Shown: one piece after another, positions 25,565 to 33,180 of the stretch
Position numbering within the stretch: position 1 is the first letter of the stretch
Layout of the letters: each line of letters opens with the position of its first letter
Assembly (NCBI RefSeq): GCF_000023585.1
Contig: NC_012914.1
Location: forward strand, 3,130,001-3,194,000
Source of the DNA: Paenibacillus sp. JDR-2
Lineage (GTDB): Bacteria; Bacillota; Bacilli; Paenibacillales; Paenibacillaceae
DNA length: 64,000 nucleotides
Direction: 5' to 3'
Translations under genes and position numbers: made by a program
Notes under the pieces: generated by a model
Told to the model about the DNA's origin: nothing
Seen by the model: only the letters and a program-made list of their open reading frames with translations
Databases searched by the model: none

Positions 25565-26884
25565 ATGATTTATTACTTCTTCGCGCTGCTGACAGCCGCG
25601 GTCATCTTGCTGGTAAACAATCCCCGCAGCGAGATGAACCGCTGGGCGGCGTTTTTCCTCAGCGCAGCCGCGATAGGCGGTTTGACGGATGTATTGATTC
25701 GGTATGGCTATAACGAATGGGCGAACATCGAGCAGCTGCTTAACCATACATTATCGCCTTACGGCATTCTTGTATTTAGCATTGTTTATTCGGAACTGGT
25801 ATCCGAAAAAAGAATGAGGCTTTATTTGAAGCTGGCTTTGCTTGTTCTTCCTGTTTGGATGATTCTGACGACGCCGTTAAAGCCCGAAATCCGGCTGGAT
25901 TACCGGTTCTTGCTGGGCTGGGCAGCCCTTTATTACATCGCTGCGTGCCTTTTGCTTATCGTCTCCTTATGGAAGGAGACGAACCGCCGCAAGCGACGGA
26001 ACCGTTTTATAGCAACTATTATTATTGTGCCGACTATTCTGGCGGTGCTGCTCTTCATTAACATAGCGGCAGTTGTTGCTCCCGATTTGGAGGCTTTCCG
26101 CTATGTATCGTTGTTCATCATTTATTCGTTATCCGTTGCTTTGATTTGTACGTTTATTTACGGTGTGCTGGGAGTTAGGCTGCGCTTTGAGAAGGATCCG
26201 CTCGAAGGAACAATGAAGGCGGTCAGCTTAGGAGCGGTGCAGCTTAATCATTCCATCAAAAACGAAATCGGCAAAATTGCCATCAGCTCGGATAACCTGA
26301 AGAGGGAGCTATCAGACCGGTCGCCAGACTCGTTATCGCATCTTGCTATCATAACGTCTGCCTCGGAGCACATGCTTGACATGGTCAACCGGATTCACAG
26401 CCAGATGCGAGACATCGTTCTTGCAGAGAAGCCATTCAGGCTGGACCAGCTGGTGGAAAGCTGCTTGGCTTTGAATAAAGGGTTGTTTGAGAAGAAGGAA
26501 ATCCATATCCAGTACGATTATGCCTGCCGTCCAATTATGATTGGCGATCCCGTTCATTTATCTGAAGCAATCGGCAACGTACTTATGAACGCAGCTGAAG
26601 CGGTGGAGACCGGAGGGGAATTAACCATTCGTCTGGGACGAGAAAAAAAGTCCGTGCAATTAACGATAAATGACGATGGGAAAGGGATACCGGCTGATCA
26701 GTTGGAGCGGGTATTTGAACCGTTCTTCAGCACGAAGAACCGCTCAAGCAACTATGGTCTAGGCCTTTCTTACGTCTATAATGTGATGAAAAAGAGCGGA
26801 GGTTCGGTTGACGTAATTAGCAGGGAGAATGAAGGGACAACCGTCATTTTTCATTTTACCGCTAAAAACATCCGCTTCGGCTGA
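25565..26884 (+). CDS. Membrane sensor histidine kinase
   Basis: 439 aa. The N-terminal ~210 residues hold about seven hydrophobic spans (YYFFALLTAAVILLV, LLVLPVWMILTT, FIATIIIVPTILAVLLF, LFIIYSLSVALICTFIYGV), a 7TM-type sensor without an obvious extracellular domain. The dimerisation helix carries LNHSIKNEIGKI with the phospho-acceptor His; N-box NVLMNAAEAVE; G-boxes DDGKGIP and NYGLGLSYV. Start ATG 25565 is 3 nt after the M42 stop with no SD of its own, so it is coupled. Its partner is the response regulator 15 nt downstream. Confidence 0.9.
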   Translation: MIYYFFALLTAAVILLVNNPRSEMNRWAAFFLSAAAIGGLTDVLIRYGYNEWANIEQLLNHTLSPYGILVFSIVYSELVSEKRMRLYLKLALLVLPVWMILTTPLKPEIRLDYRFLLGWAALYYIAACLLLIVSLWKETNRRKRRNRFIATIIIVPTILAVLLFINIAAVVAPDLEAFRYVSLFIIYSLSVALICTFIYGVLGVRLRFEKDPLEGTMKAVSLGAVQLNHSIKNEIGKIAISSDNLKRELSDRSPDSLSHLAIITSASEHMLDMVNRIHSQMRDIVLAEKPFRLDQLVESCLALNKGLFEKKEIHIQYDYACRPIMIGDPVHLSEAIGNVLMNAAEAVETGGELTIRLGREKKSVQLTINDDGKGIPADQLERVFEPFFSTKNRSSNYGLGLSYVYNVMKKSGGSVDVISRENEGTTVIFHFTAKNIRFG

Positions 26885-26899
26885 CAGGAGGATCATACC

Positions 26900-27529
26900 A
26901 TGTCAACGATAAAAATCTTTCTAGTCGAAGATGATCCGGACTGGATCCGGGCAATGACCGCCTATTTGAACAGCGAGCCCGATCTGGAGGTCGCAGGCTT
27001 CGCGAACACATCGCGTGAAGCGATTGAGAAGGCGCGGCAGCTGGACTTCGATGTTGTCCTGCTGGATATCCAGCTGACGGACTACGAGGAAGAAGGCATT
27101 CATACCGCTATCGAGCTGAATGATATTCATCCGGCGAAGATCATTATGCTTACTTCCATGAAGGATGAATCCATCATCATGCAGGCTTTTACAGCGGGGG
27201 CGGTTAATTACGTGGAGAAGACCAACTACAAGGAGCTCCCCCATGTCATAAGGAACGCGTATCAGCATCCACGGGCAATGGATGCTTTGCTTAAGGATTA
27301 CGCCAGGCTGAAGCGGGAGGAGCAGCTCAAGCAGCTCACTGCCGCCGAGCGCGAAGTGTTCGAACTGATCGAGCAGGGCTATACGCAGCCGCAGTTGGAG
27401 AAGAAGCTCTACAAGACGGAAAGCACTCTGAAGAATCAGGTGAACAAAATGCTTAAAAAGCTGGGGGTAACAAGCCGCAAAGAAGCCGTGGAAAAGGTGC
27501 GGCGCAAAGGCTTGCTTCCCCCAAAATAA
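26900..27529 (+). CDS. NarL/LuxR-type response regulator
   Basis: 209 aa, ATG after GACAGGAGGATC. Receiver domain at residues 1-125: acidic pocket ED11D12, phospho-acceptor Asp56 in VVLLDIQLT, TS in IIMLTSMKD and the conserved Lys in YVEKTN. The C-terminal LuxR helix-turn-helix (about 143-205) has LTAAEREVFELIEQGYTQPQLEKKL and TLKNQVNKMLKKLGV. It is the cognate partner of the kinase just upstream. A terminator follows directly. Confidence 0.92.
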   Translation: MSTIKIFLVEDDPDWIRAMTAYLNSEPDLEVAGFANTSREAIEKARQLDFDVVLLDIQLTDYEEEGIHTAIELNDIHPAKIIMLTSMKDESIIMQAFTAGAVNYVEKTNYKELPHVIRNAYQHPRAMDALLKDYARLKREEQLKQLTAAEREVFELIEQGYTQPQLEKKLYKTESTLKNQVNKMLKKLGVTSRKEAVEKVRRKGLLPPK

Positions 27530-27540
27530 AGCTATATGGC

Positions 27541-27578
27541 AAGGACGCTGCTTTGAAAAAGCAGTGTCCTTTTTTTTC
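27541..27578 (+). terminator. Intrinsic terminator of the two-component operon
   Basis: AAGGACGCTGCTTT / AAGCAGTGTCCTT with a GAAA loop, then eight T residues. Confidence 0.92.
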
Positions 27579-27591
27579 TGCGAAAAGCAAG

Positions 27592-27610
27592 GTTCTAAAA
27601 AAGTTAGAAC
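27592..27610 (+). promoter_or_regulatory. Inverted repeat upstream of the YndG-like gene (operator?)
   Basis: GTTCTAA (27592-27598), spacer AAAAG, TTAGAAC (27604-27610): perfect 7-bp arms, 55 nt before the start codon and separate from the preceding terminator. No named regulator site is recognised. Confidence 0.45.
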
Positions 27611-27664
27611 TGCCGGCTTTCCGTCTCCCGTCCTAGAATGTAGGGGAAGGGAGCTGAATGTCCA

Positions 27665-28582
27665 ATGAAAAGAGAACCGATTTATGTGGAACTAAATATT
27701 CATACCGATATGGAAAAGCTGTGGACCTGTACCCAGACCGCCGAGCTGCACGAACAGTGGGATTTGCGCTTTTCAAGCATTACTTATCTGCCCCGTAACA
27801 CAGATAGGAACACGCAAGCCTTTCGCTATGAGACGCGTATTGGATTTGGCCTTCGGATTAGCGGTACAGGGCGGACGAAATCATCCATACATGAAGGAAC
27901 GGGGGCGAGGCTTTCTACCCTTGCTTTCGGCTCGGAGCAACCGATTTCCTTAATTCGTCATGGTGCGGGATATTGGCAGTACCGCCCGAACGCGGATTCG
28001 ATTACCTTCCTTACGAAATATGATTATGCCACCCGGTTCGGGCGGTTGGGGCAATGGTTCGACCGCCTCTTGTTCAGGCCTTTATTCGGATGGGCTACCG
28101 CTCTCAGCTTTGATGTTTTGCGGCTGTGGCTGGAGAAGCGGATCCCGCCGGCAGTTAGCTTGCAGCGAACGTTAATTCATTATTTATGCACGGGGCTATT
28201 GTGTCTGCTATGGCTGTATGAAGGTCTTGTGCCAAAGTGGATGCATCCGGAAGCGGGGGAACTAGGCATTATGCAAAGCATGCATATGTTCCCGGGAATT
28301 GAACTGCAGGCTCTGAAATGGCTAGGAGCATCGGAAATTCTGTTAGGATTGCTGCTTCTGCTGTATCACCGGACGAAATGGATTTATTACCTTCAGGTAG
28401 TCGGATTATTGGCTCTTGCAGGAGGCGCCTTGATTTATACACCTTCGCTTCTGGCTCAGCCGTTTAATCCTTTTGTACTAAGTGCGGCTATGTTAGGTCT
28501 ATGCTTGACGGGCATGTGGACTTCCAGGGACTTGCCTGACGCCGCCAATTGCATCCGCAGGAAAGGGGAATCGAAGAAATGA
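27665..28582 (+). CDS. SRPBCC domain fused to DoxX-like membrane domain (YndG-like)
   Basis: 305 aa. Residues 1-155 form an SRPBCC/polyketide-cyclase-like domain (YVELNIHTDMEKLWTCTQTAELHEQWDLRF at the start). From about 165 on there are four membrane spans of the DoxX-like kind (YLCTGLLCLLWLYEGLVPKW, WLGASEILLGLLLLLY, VVGLLALAGGALIY, SAAMLGLCLTGMW). The same fusion occurs in B. subtilis YndG, next to the DUF4166 gene yndH, as here. The role is unknown; lipid binding plus a membrane partner is a fair guess. The stop overlaps the next start (ATGA). Confidence 0.8.
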   Translation: MKREPIYVELNIHTDMEKLWTCTQTAELHEQWDLRFSSITYLPRNTDRNTQAFRYETRIGFGLRISGTGRTKSSIHEGTGARLSTLAFGSEQPISLIRHGAGYWQYRPNADSITFLTKYDYATRFGRLGQWFDRLLFRPLFGWATALSFDVLRLWLEKRIPPAVSLQRTLIHYLCTGLLCLLWLYEGLVPKWMHPEAGELGIMQSMHMFPGIELQALKWLGASEILLGLLLLLYHRTKWIYYLQVVGLLALAGGALIYTPSLLAQPFNPFVLSAAMLGLCLTGMWTSRDLPDAANCIRRKGESKK

Positions 28583-29253
28583 CTAGATCCATCTACGAAC
28601 AAGCATTGGGAGCGCAATTCAAGAATCTCCATCCACGCATCCAGGAGAGATTTGGTTTCAGCAGCAAGGATCAGATCGCTTCAATCGGCCAAGGGGTCAT
28701 GGACCGGATCTGGTTCAACAAGTGGGCGGCTTTGCCGCTTGCGTTAGGAGCTTCCCGGCATATTATGTTCCCGCAGGGAGGAAGCGGCATCCCCTTTACG
28801 ATTGAAAATTATGCTTATCGGGACGGGTTTGGCCGAGAGACGGTAACCTGGATACGCAAATTCCAATTTAAGCGGTCCATCCGGCATTTTGACGCAACGA
28901 TGATTTACAGCACCGATAGAAAAGGAATCGTGGACTACCTGGGTAATAAGCAGCATTTGGCGGTAGATTTGGACATTACCGCTGCAAGCAACGGAGGAAT
29001 ACGGATCCGTTCGGGAGATCAGAGGTTCTATGAAGGCCTGATTCAATTTACCTGGCCGGCACAGCTCACCGGAACGGCCGATGTAACCGAATGGTATGAC
29101 GATGACCGGGAAAAGTACCGGATTTGGGTGATCGTCAGCAGCCCCGTATTGGGCACGGTTTTTCATTATGAAGGGAGCTTTGACGCTGAATTAATCCCCA
29201 TGCGGCACATTCCGGTCGATGCGAAGCCCCTAAGGGAAGAAGCGCGAGAGTGA
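28579..29253 (+). CDS. DUF4166 protein (YndH-like)
   Basis: 224 aa from ATG 28579, which overlaps the previous stop and follows GAAAGGGGAA. It starts MTRSIYEQALGAQFKNLHPRIQERFG, the usual DUF4166 opening, and continues with GRETVTWIRKFQF and the GLIQFTWPAQLTGTADVTEWYDD region. It is soluble with no signal peptide. The overlap with the DoxX fusion and the conserved pairing in other Bacilli say the two proteins work together. Biochemical function is unknown. The third gene of the B. subtilis set (yndJ) is absent here. Confidence 0.82.
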   Translation: MTRSIYEQALGAQFKNLHPRIQERFGFSSKDQIASIGQGVMDRIWFNKWAALPLALGASRHIMFPQGGSGIPFTIENYAYRDGFGRETVTWIRKFQFKRSIRHFDATMIYSTDRKGIVDYLGNKQHLAVDLDITAASNGGIRIRSGDQRFYEGLIQFTWPAQLTGTADVTEWYDDDREKYRIWVIVSSPVLGTVFHYEGSFDAELIPMRHIPVDAKPLREEARE

Positions 29254-29318
29254 TGTCAAATATTAGCTTCGCATGAAACGACAAATTTTTCTAAACAAAG
29301 GAAGGAGAAAAAGACTAT

Positions 29319-29366
29319 ATGTCGAATGAAATAAGGATTAAAGCTTCATGTATTCATGAGAAATAG
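29319..29366 (+). CDS. Possible 15-residue leader peptide
   Basis: ATG 29319 follows a very strong AAGGAAGGAG (29298-29308) and opens MSNEIRIKASCIHEK, ending at TAG 29364. The HD-GYP start lies 10 nt after this stop, and its own SD (AGAGG) overlaps the leader's stop codon. It may couple translation or act as an attenuator. It is too short to judge by coding bias; the strong SD is the main evidence. Confidence 0.38.
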   Translation: MSNEIRIKASCIHEK

Positions 29367-29376
29367 AGGTTGAAGC

Positions 29377-30423
29377 ATGCATAATTCGGTATTTTTCAAG
29401 AGCGTCATTAACTCAAACTCCATATTTGATTCAATGGGGCTTCTTGGCCATTTTTTAAAAGATACGATCGGCTGCGAGCAAATTTGTTTATTTCTAATGG
29501 AAGATTCACAGCGTCAGGAGCCGGCAGCGTATTCGTACAACATGCTGCAGGTGGATACCAGCCAGCTCCAGCAGCTTGCCGTAGAAGCTGATTTTTTCGA
29601 GCATATTCCAGATGGAAGACCACTGCGACTAGATGATACGATAGACGGAATCTCCCTTTCGGAGACGTCTTTCCACACGATATATCCCTTCCATATTAAA
29701 CGTAATGCAACGTATGGCACACTCCTGCTTTGTTTTCAATCTCAGCGATCATTAACACCCGAAGAGCTTCAAATTTGCCGAATTAATAAACTGCATATGG
29801 ACCAGCTTATCGATAAGATCTACTTCCGCAAGCAATTCCTGAAGGAACAGTCTTACGAAAGCCTGTTTAATACGCTGAGGATGAAGGACAGCTTCACCGT
29901 GGACCATTGCTATAATGTCGCCTTTTATTCCTCATTGCTTGGAGAAAGGCTTGGTCTTTGTCCGTCAGAGCTTGAGCTGCTGAAGCTGGCCGCTCTTCTG
30001 CACGATATCGGCAAGCTGGCAATTCCGGATCATATATTAATGAAGCCCGGCAGGCTTTCCGATGACGAGTTTGACGTGATCCGCCAGCATCCGTCTATCG
30101 GCTACCAGCTTCTGAAGGATCTGCCGGAAGTGAAGGACATCCTGCCTATTGTCAGGTGGCATCATGAGCGTATTGACGGAAGAGGTTACCCGGATGGCCT
30201 GAAGGGGGATGAAATCCCGCTGCTTGTCCGGATTGTCAGCCTGGCGGATGCATTCGACGCGATGACTTCAACCCGGGTGTACCGAAGCTCCCTTCATGTG
30301 GAGGAAGTCCGGAAGCAGTTAATTACGAACGTTAATACGCAGTTTGACGAACAGCTCGTCACGCTGTTCCTCGAGATCATCGATGAGCAAATGACGATGA
30401 GAACCTTATCTACAGGTGAATGA
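29377..30423 (+). CDS. HD-GYP domain phosphodiesterase with GAF-like sensor
   Basis: 348 aa. The N-terminal ~150 residues look like a GAF fold (LGHFLKDTIGCEQICLFLME, NATYGTLLLCF). HD-GYP follows: metal ligands in LLHDIGKLAIPD (HD at 209-210), then HHERIDGRGYPDGL (262-275) with the GYP motif intact, and SLADAFDAMTS. All residues for a c-di-GMP phosphodiesterase seem present, so it is likely active. It is the first large gene of a run also holding a diguanylate cyclase and a histidine kinase (gaps 21 and 22 nt). Confidence 0.93.
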   Translation: MHNSVFFKSVINSNSIFDSMGLLGHFLKDTIGCEQICLFLMEDSQRQEPAAYSYNMLQVDTSQLQQLAVEADFFEHIPDGRPLRLDDTIDGISLSETSFHTIYPFHIKRNATYGTLLLCFQSQRSLTPEELQICRINKLHMDQLIDKIYFRKQFLKEQSYESLFNTLRMKDSFTVDHCYNVAFYSSLLGERLGLCPSELELLKLAALLHDIGKLAIPDHILMKPGRLSDDEFDVIRQHPSIGYQLLKDLPEVKDILPIVRWHHERIDGRGYPDGLKGDEIPLLVRIVSLADAFDAMTSTRVYRSSLHVEEVRKQLITNVNTQFDEQLVTLFLEIIDEQMTMRTLSTGE

Positions 30424-30444
30424 AATCGGAAAGAGAGTTGGAGT

Positions 30445-31341
30445 ATGTCATTGCGTGAAAAGATACTCATCGTAGACGATGAACCGCATAATGTACAAAT
30501 TCTTCGTATATTTTTGAACTCCTTAAATTACAGCATACATACGGCAGAGTGCGGCTCTGAGGCATTACGGTTGTACGATGAGATTCGGCCGGATCTCGTA
30601 CTACTTGACGTGATGATGCCTGACATGTCGGGCTTTGACGTCTGCAAGCAATGGATGAGCCGGGAAGAATTTGATACACCAGTTATCTTTTTGTCTGCCA
30701 ACGTGCAAAAGAAAGATATTTTGCAAGGACTGCAGCTTGGGGCCTTTGACTATTTGACCAAGCCTTATGATCTTGATCTGCTCGAAATGAAAGTCAGCTA
30801 TGCCCTAGGTCAAAAGCAGAAGCTGGAGCGTTTGATTAGCGACAAAGAAAAACTGTCCGAAAGAGCGAATACAGACGCTTTAACCGGACTGTACAACCGG
30901 ATGTATCTGAACGAGGTGCTGCTGGAATCATCGGTTAGCTTGGACGATTATGGCGCGATGCTGATGATCGACATGGACAACTTCAAAATTATTAACGATA
31001 CGTTTGGCCATCTTGTAGGCGATCAAGTCTTGCAAGCGATTGCCTCCATTATTCAGAAGGCCATCTCGCCGGAGAATGATCTTGCCTTCCGCTTCGGAGG
31101 GGACGAGTTCCTTGTATTGCTGCAGCAGGAACAAGGAGCAATGGAGACTGCGCAGCAGATAATCCGGACGGTAAACGAACTTGCAATCGGCTCGCTGGTG
31201 GAACAGAGTGCGAAAGCTTCAGTCAGCATCGGAATTACAAAGAGCTCTGACCATTATTCCTTTGAACAAATCATTGGCTTTGCCGACCGGGCCTTGCTGC
31301 GGTCCAAACAAAGCGGCAAAAATCAGATCACGATCTATTAA
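30445..31341 (+). CDS. Response regulator with GGDEF output (diguanylate cyclase)
   Basis: 298 aa. Receiver at residues 1-120: D11-D12, phospho-acceptor Asp55, Lys106. A short coiled linker (QKQKLERLISDKEKLSERA) leads to the cyclase domain with DALTGLYNR, and FRFGGDEF (GGDEF at 218-222) intact, so it should make c-di-GMP. The inhibitory I-site, normally R-x-x-D five residues before the motif, reads P-E-N-D (209-212): the Arg is lost, so product feedback is probably absent. Its activity is set by phosphorylation, plausibly by the next gene's kinase. Confidence 0.94.
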   Translation: MSLREKILIVDDEPHNVQILRIFLNSLNYSIHTAECGSEALRLYDEIRPDLVLLDVMMPDMSGFDVCKQWMSREEFDTPVIFLSANVQKKDILQGLQLGAFDYLTKPYDLDLLEMKVSYALGQKQKLERLISDKEKLSERANTDALTGLYNRMYLNEVLLESSVSLDDYGAMLMIDMDNFKIINDTFGHLVGDQVLQAIASIIQKAISPENDLAFRFGGDEFLVLLQQEQGAMETAQQIIRTVNELAIGSLVEQSAKASVSIGITKSSDHYSFEQIIGFADRALLRSKQSGKNQITIY

Positions 31342-31363
31342 ACGGATGGATAGGTGAATATTT

Positions 31364-33154
31364 ATGATGGAATTAAAGAGCTTCAAGAAATTATTTCTGA
31401 TGACGAAAGTGATTAATTCGCAATTTGAGCTATCCGATATTTTGCAAGTATTCGTAGACGCCATTGCAAGCGAGATTACGCAGGCTGATTTGGTCGGATT
31501 TTTCCTTAAGCAGCCTGACGGTACTTTCATCGGGTACAAGGGGAACAAGATGTCGATCGATATTACGGAGCTCCTGATTGATCCTCAGAAGGACCGCTTT
31601 GTCTGCGATATTCTGGAGAGAAGAGCAAGCGACTATATCGACGACACCAATTTTGACCCGCGTATTGACGATGATAAGAAGCTGCTGATGAAAATTAAAT
31701 CGATTTTAGGTATTCCTGTTATTGTGAATGATTCGGTATTTGGCGTTGTATTCGTCCATGATTTCGGTAAGCCGATGAATCTGACCCGCGAACAGATCGA
31801 AGTAACGGAAGCGTTCGTCAATATGGTCAGCGTTGCCATTCATAATATACAGATGTTCGAAAACACGAAAAATCTCGTGGACAAGCAGCAGCTGCTGCTG
31901 GACGCAACAAAAGCATTGTCCAAGTCGCTGTCTGTCCGAGAGGTATTAAAAACCTGCTTCCATTATATGAAACGGGCTACGGGTTCGGATGAAGTGGGGA
32001 TCCACTTATATAACGAGAAGGACCGTACGATCGAGCCTTATCATATTTCCTCGGTGAGCGTAACGGAAGAGGAATGGAAGAATAGGCACCGCGAAGATAT
32101 CAAGCTGAGCATTGATAAAGACAAGCTGTTCTATGAGGTTGTTACGGAGAAAAAAGCGATAGCGATTTCGGATGTTTATGCGGATCCGCGCCCGGATCAC
32201 CGGGCTTGCGAGATGTTTGGCATCAAAAGCCTGCTGCTCATTCCGCTTGTGGCAAAGGACCGCGTGTTTGGCGACGTAGTCATCCCGACCATGAACAAAT
32301 GCCGCGAATACGAGCCGGGCGAGATCGAATTCTGCCAGTCTATTGCGGATGTAACGGCTACTGCTCTGGCGAATGCCATCCATACCGAGCATCTGGATTA
32401 TTCGGTAAATGTTCGCTCGATGGAACTGCAGCAGGCAAACTTCAAACTCGAAGGATTGGTGAAAGAGCTCGAGTACCTGAATGAGCTGAAGAGCGATTTT
32501 ATCGCAACGCTGTCCCATGAGCTTCGTACTCCTATTACGGCCGTAAAAGGTACCGTTGATATTTTGCGCAAGGAAGTGCTCGGCAAGCTGAACGATTCCC
32601 AGCTCGATCTTCTCGAGACGGCGGGTAAATCGATCGAGCGCTTGCTGAATCAGGTGAATGAGCTGCTTGATTTCGCCAAGATGGAGAACGGGAAATTCGA
32701 ACTGATGTATTCGGAATTCGATTTCGAAGAGTTGATCCGGGAAGCCACGCATATCGTAGACTCTCTAATCAATAAGAAGAAGCTGGAGCTTGCCGTAGAG
32801 ATTCATGCGGGCGAGAACAGAACGATGCGGGCTGACCGCGAGCGGATTTTGCAGATTCTGCTGAATCTTCTGTCCAATTCCATCAAGTTTACCCCTCAAA
32901 GAGGCAAGATTACGATTAAGGCTTATATGGAAGACAATGAGATGACGATCGAAGTGATTGATACCGGAATTGGAATTCCCGTGGAGAAGCAGAAAAATAT
33001 TTTCACGAAGTTTTATCAGGTGAACAATCAAATTAACGGTACGGGCCTTGGCCTTGCGATATCGAGGCAGCTGATTGAAATGCATGGGGGGAAAATTTCA
33101 TTTGAATCAACGGAAGGAGAAGGCTCCGTATTCAAATTTACCGTTAAGAAATAA
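31364..33154 (+). CDS. GAF-GAF hybrid-input histidine kinase (soluble)
   Basis: 596 aa, no membrane spans. Two GAF domains (about 20-165 and 175-345), the second with VFGDVVIP, then a coiled linker and a HisKA domain with SHELRTPIT (His385), N-box QILLNLLSNSIKF, G1 DTGIGIP and G2 GTGLGLAI. A cytoplasmic redox, light or metabolite signal is likely. Being soluble and next to a receiver-GGDEF protein, it is the natural phosphodonor. RBS AGGTG at 31352-31356; ATG 31367 is also possible. Confidence 0.93.
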   Translation: MMELKSFKKLFLMTKVINSQFELSDILQVFVDAIASEITQADLVGFFLKQPDGTFIGYKGNKMSIDITELLIDPQKDRFVCDILERRASDYIDDTNFDPRIDDDKKLLMKIKSILGIPVIVNDSVFGVVFVHDFGKPMNLTREQIEVTEAFVNMVSVAIHNIQMFENTKNLVDKQQLLLDATKALSKSLSVREVLKTCFHYMKRATGSDEVGIHLYNEKDRTIEPYHISSVSVTEEEWKNRHREDIKLSIDKDKLFYEVVTEKKAIAISDVYADPRPDHRACEMFGIKSLLLIPLVAKDRVFGDVVIPTMNKCREYEPGEIEFCQSIADVTATALANAIHTEHLDYSVNVRSMELQQANFKLEGLVKELEYLNELKSDFIATLSHELRTPITAVKGTVDILRKEVLGKLNDSQLDLLETAGKSIERLLNQVNELLDFAKMENGKFELMYSEFDFEELIREATHIVDSLINKKKLELAVEIHAGENRTMRADRERILQILLNLLSNSIKFTPQRGKITIKAYMEDNEMTIEVIDTGIGIPVEKQKNIFTKFYQVNNQINGTGLGLAISRQLIEMHGGKISFESTEGEGSVFKFTVKK

Positions 33155-33180
33155 GAGAAAGAGATACGAAGGAGAATAAG

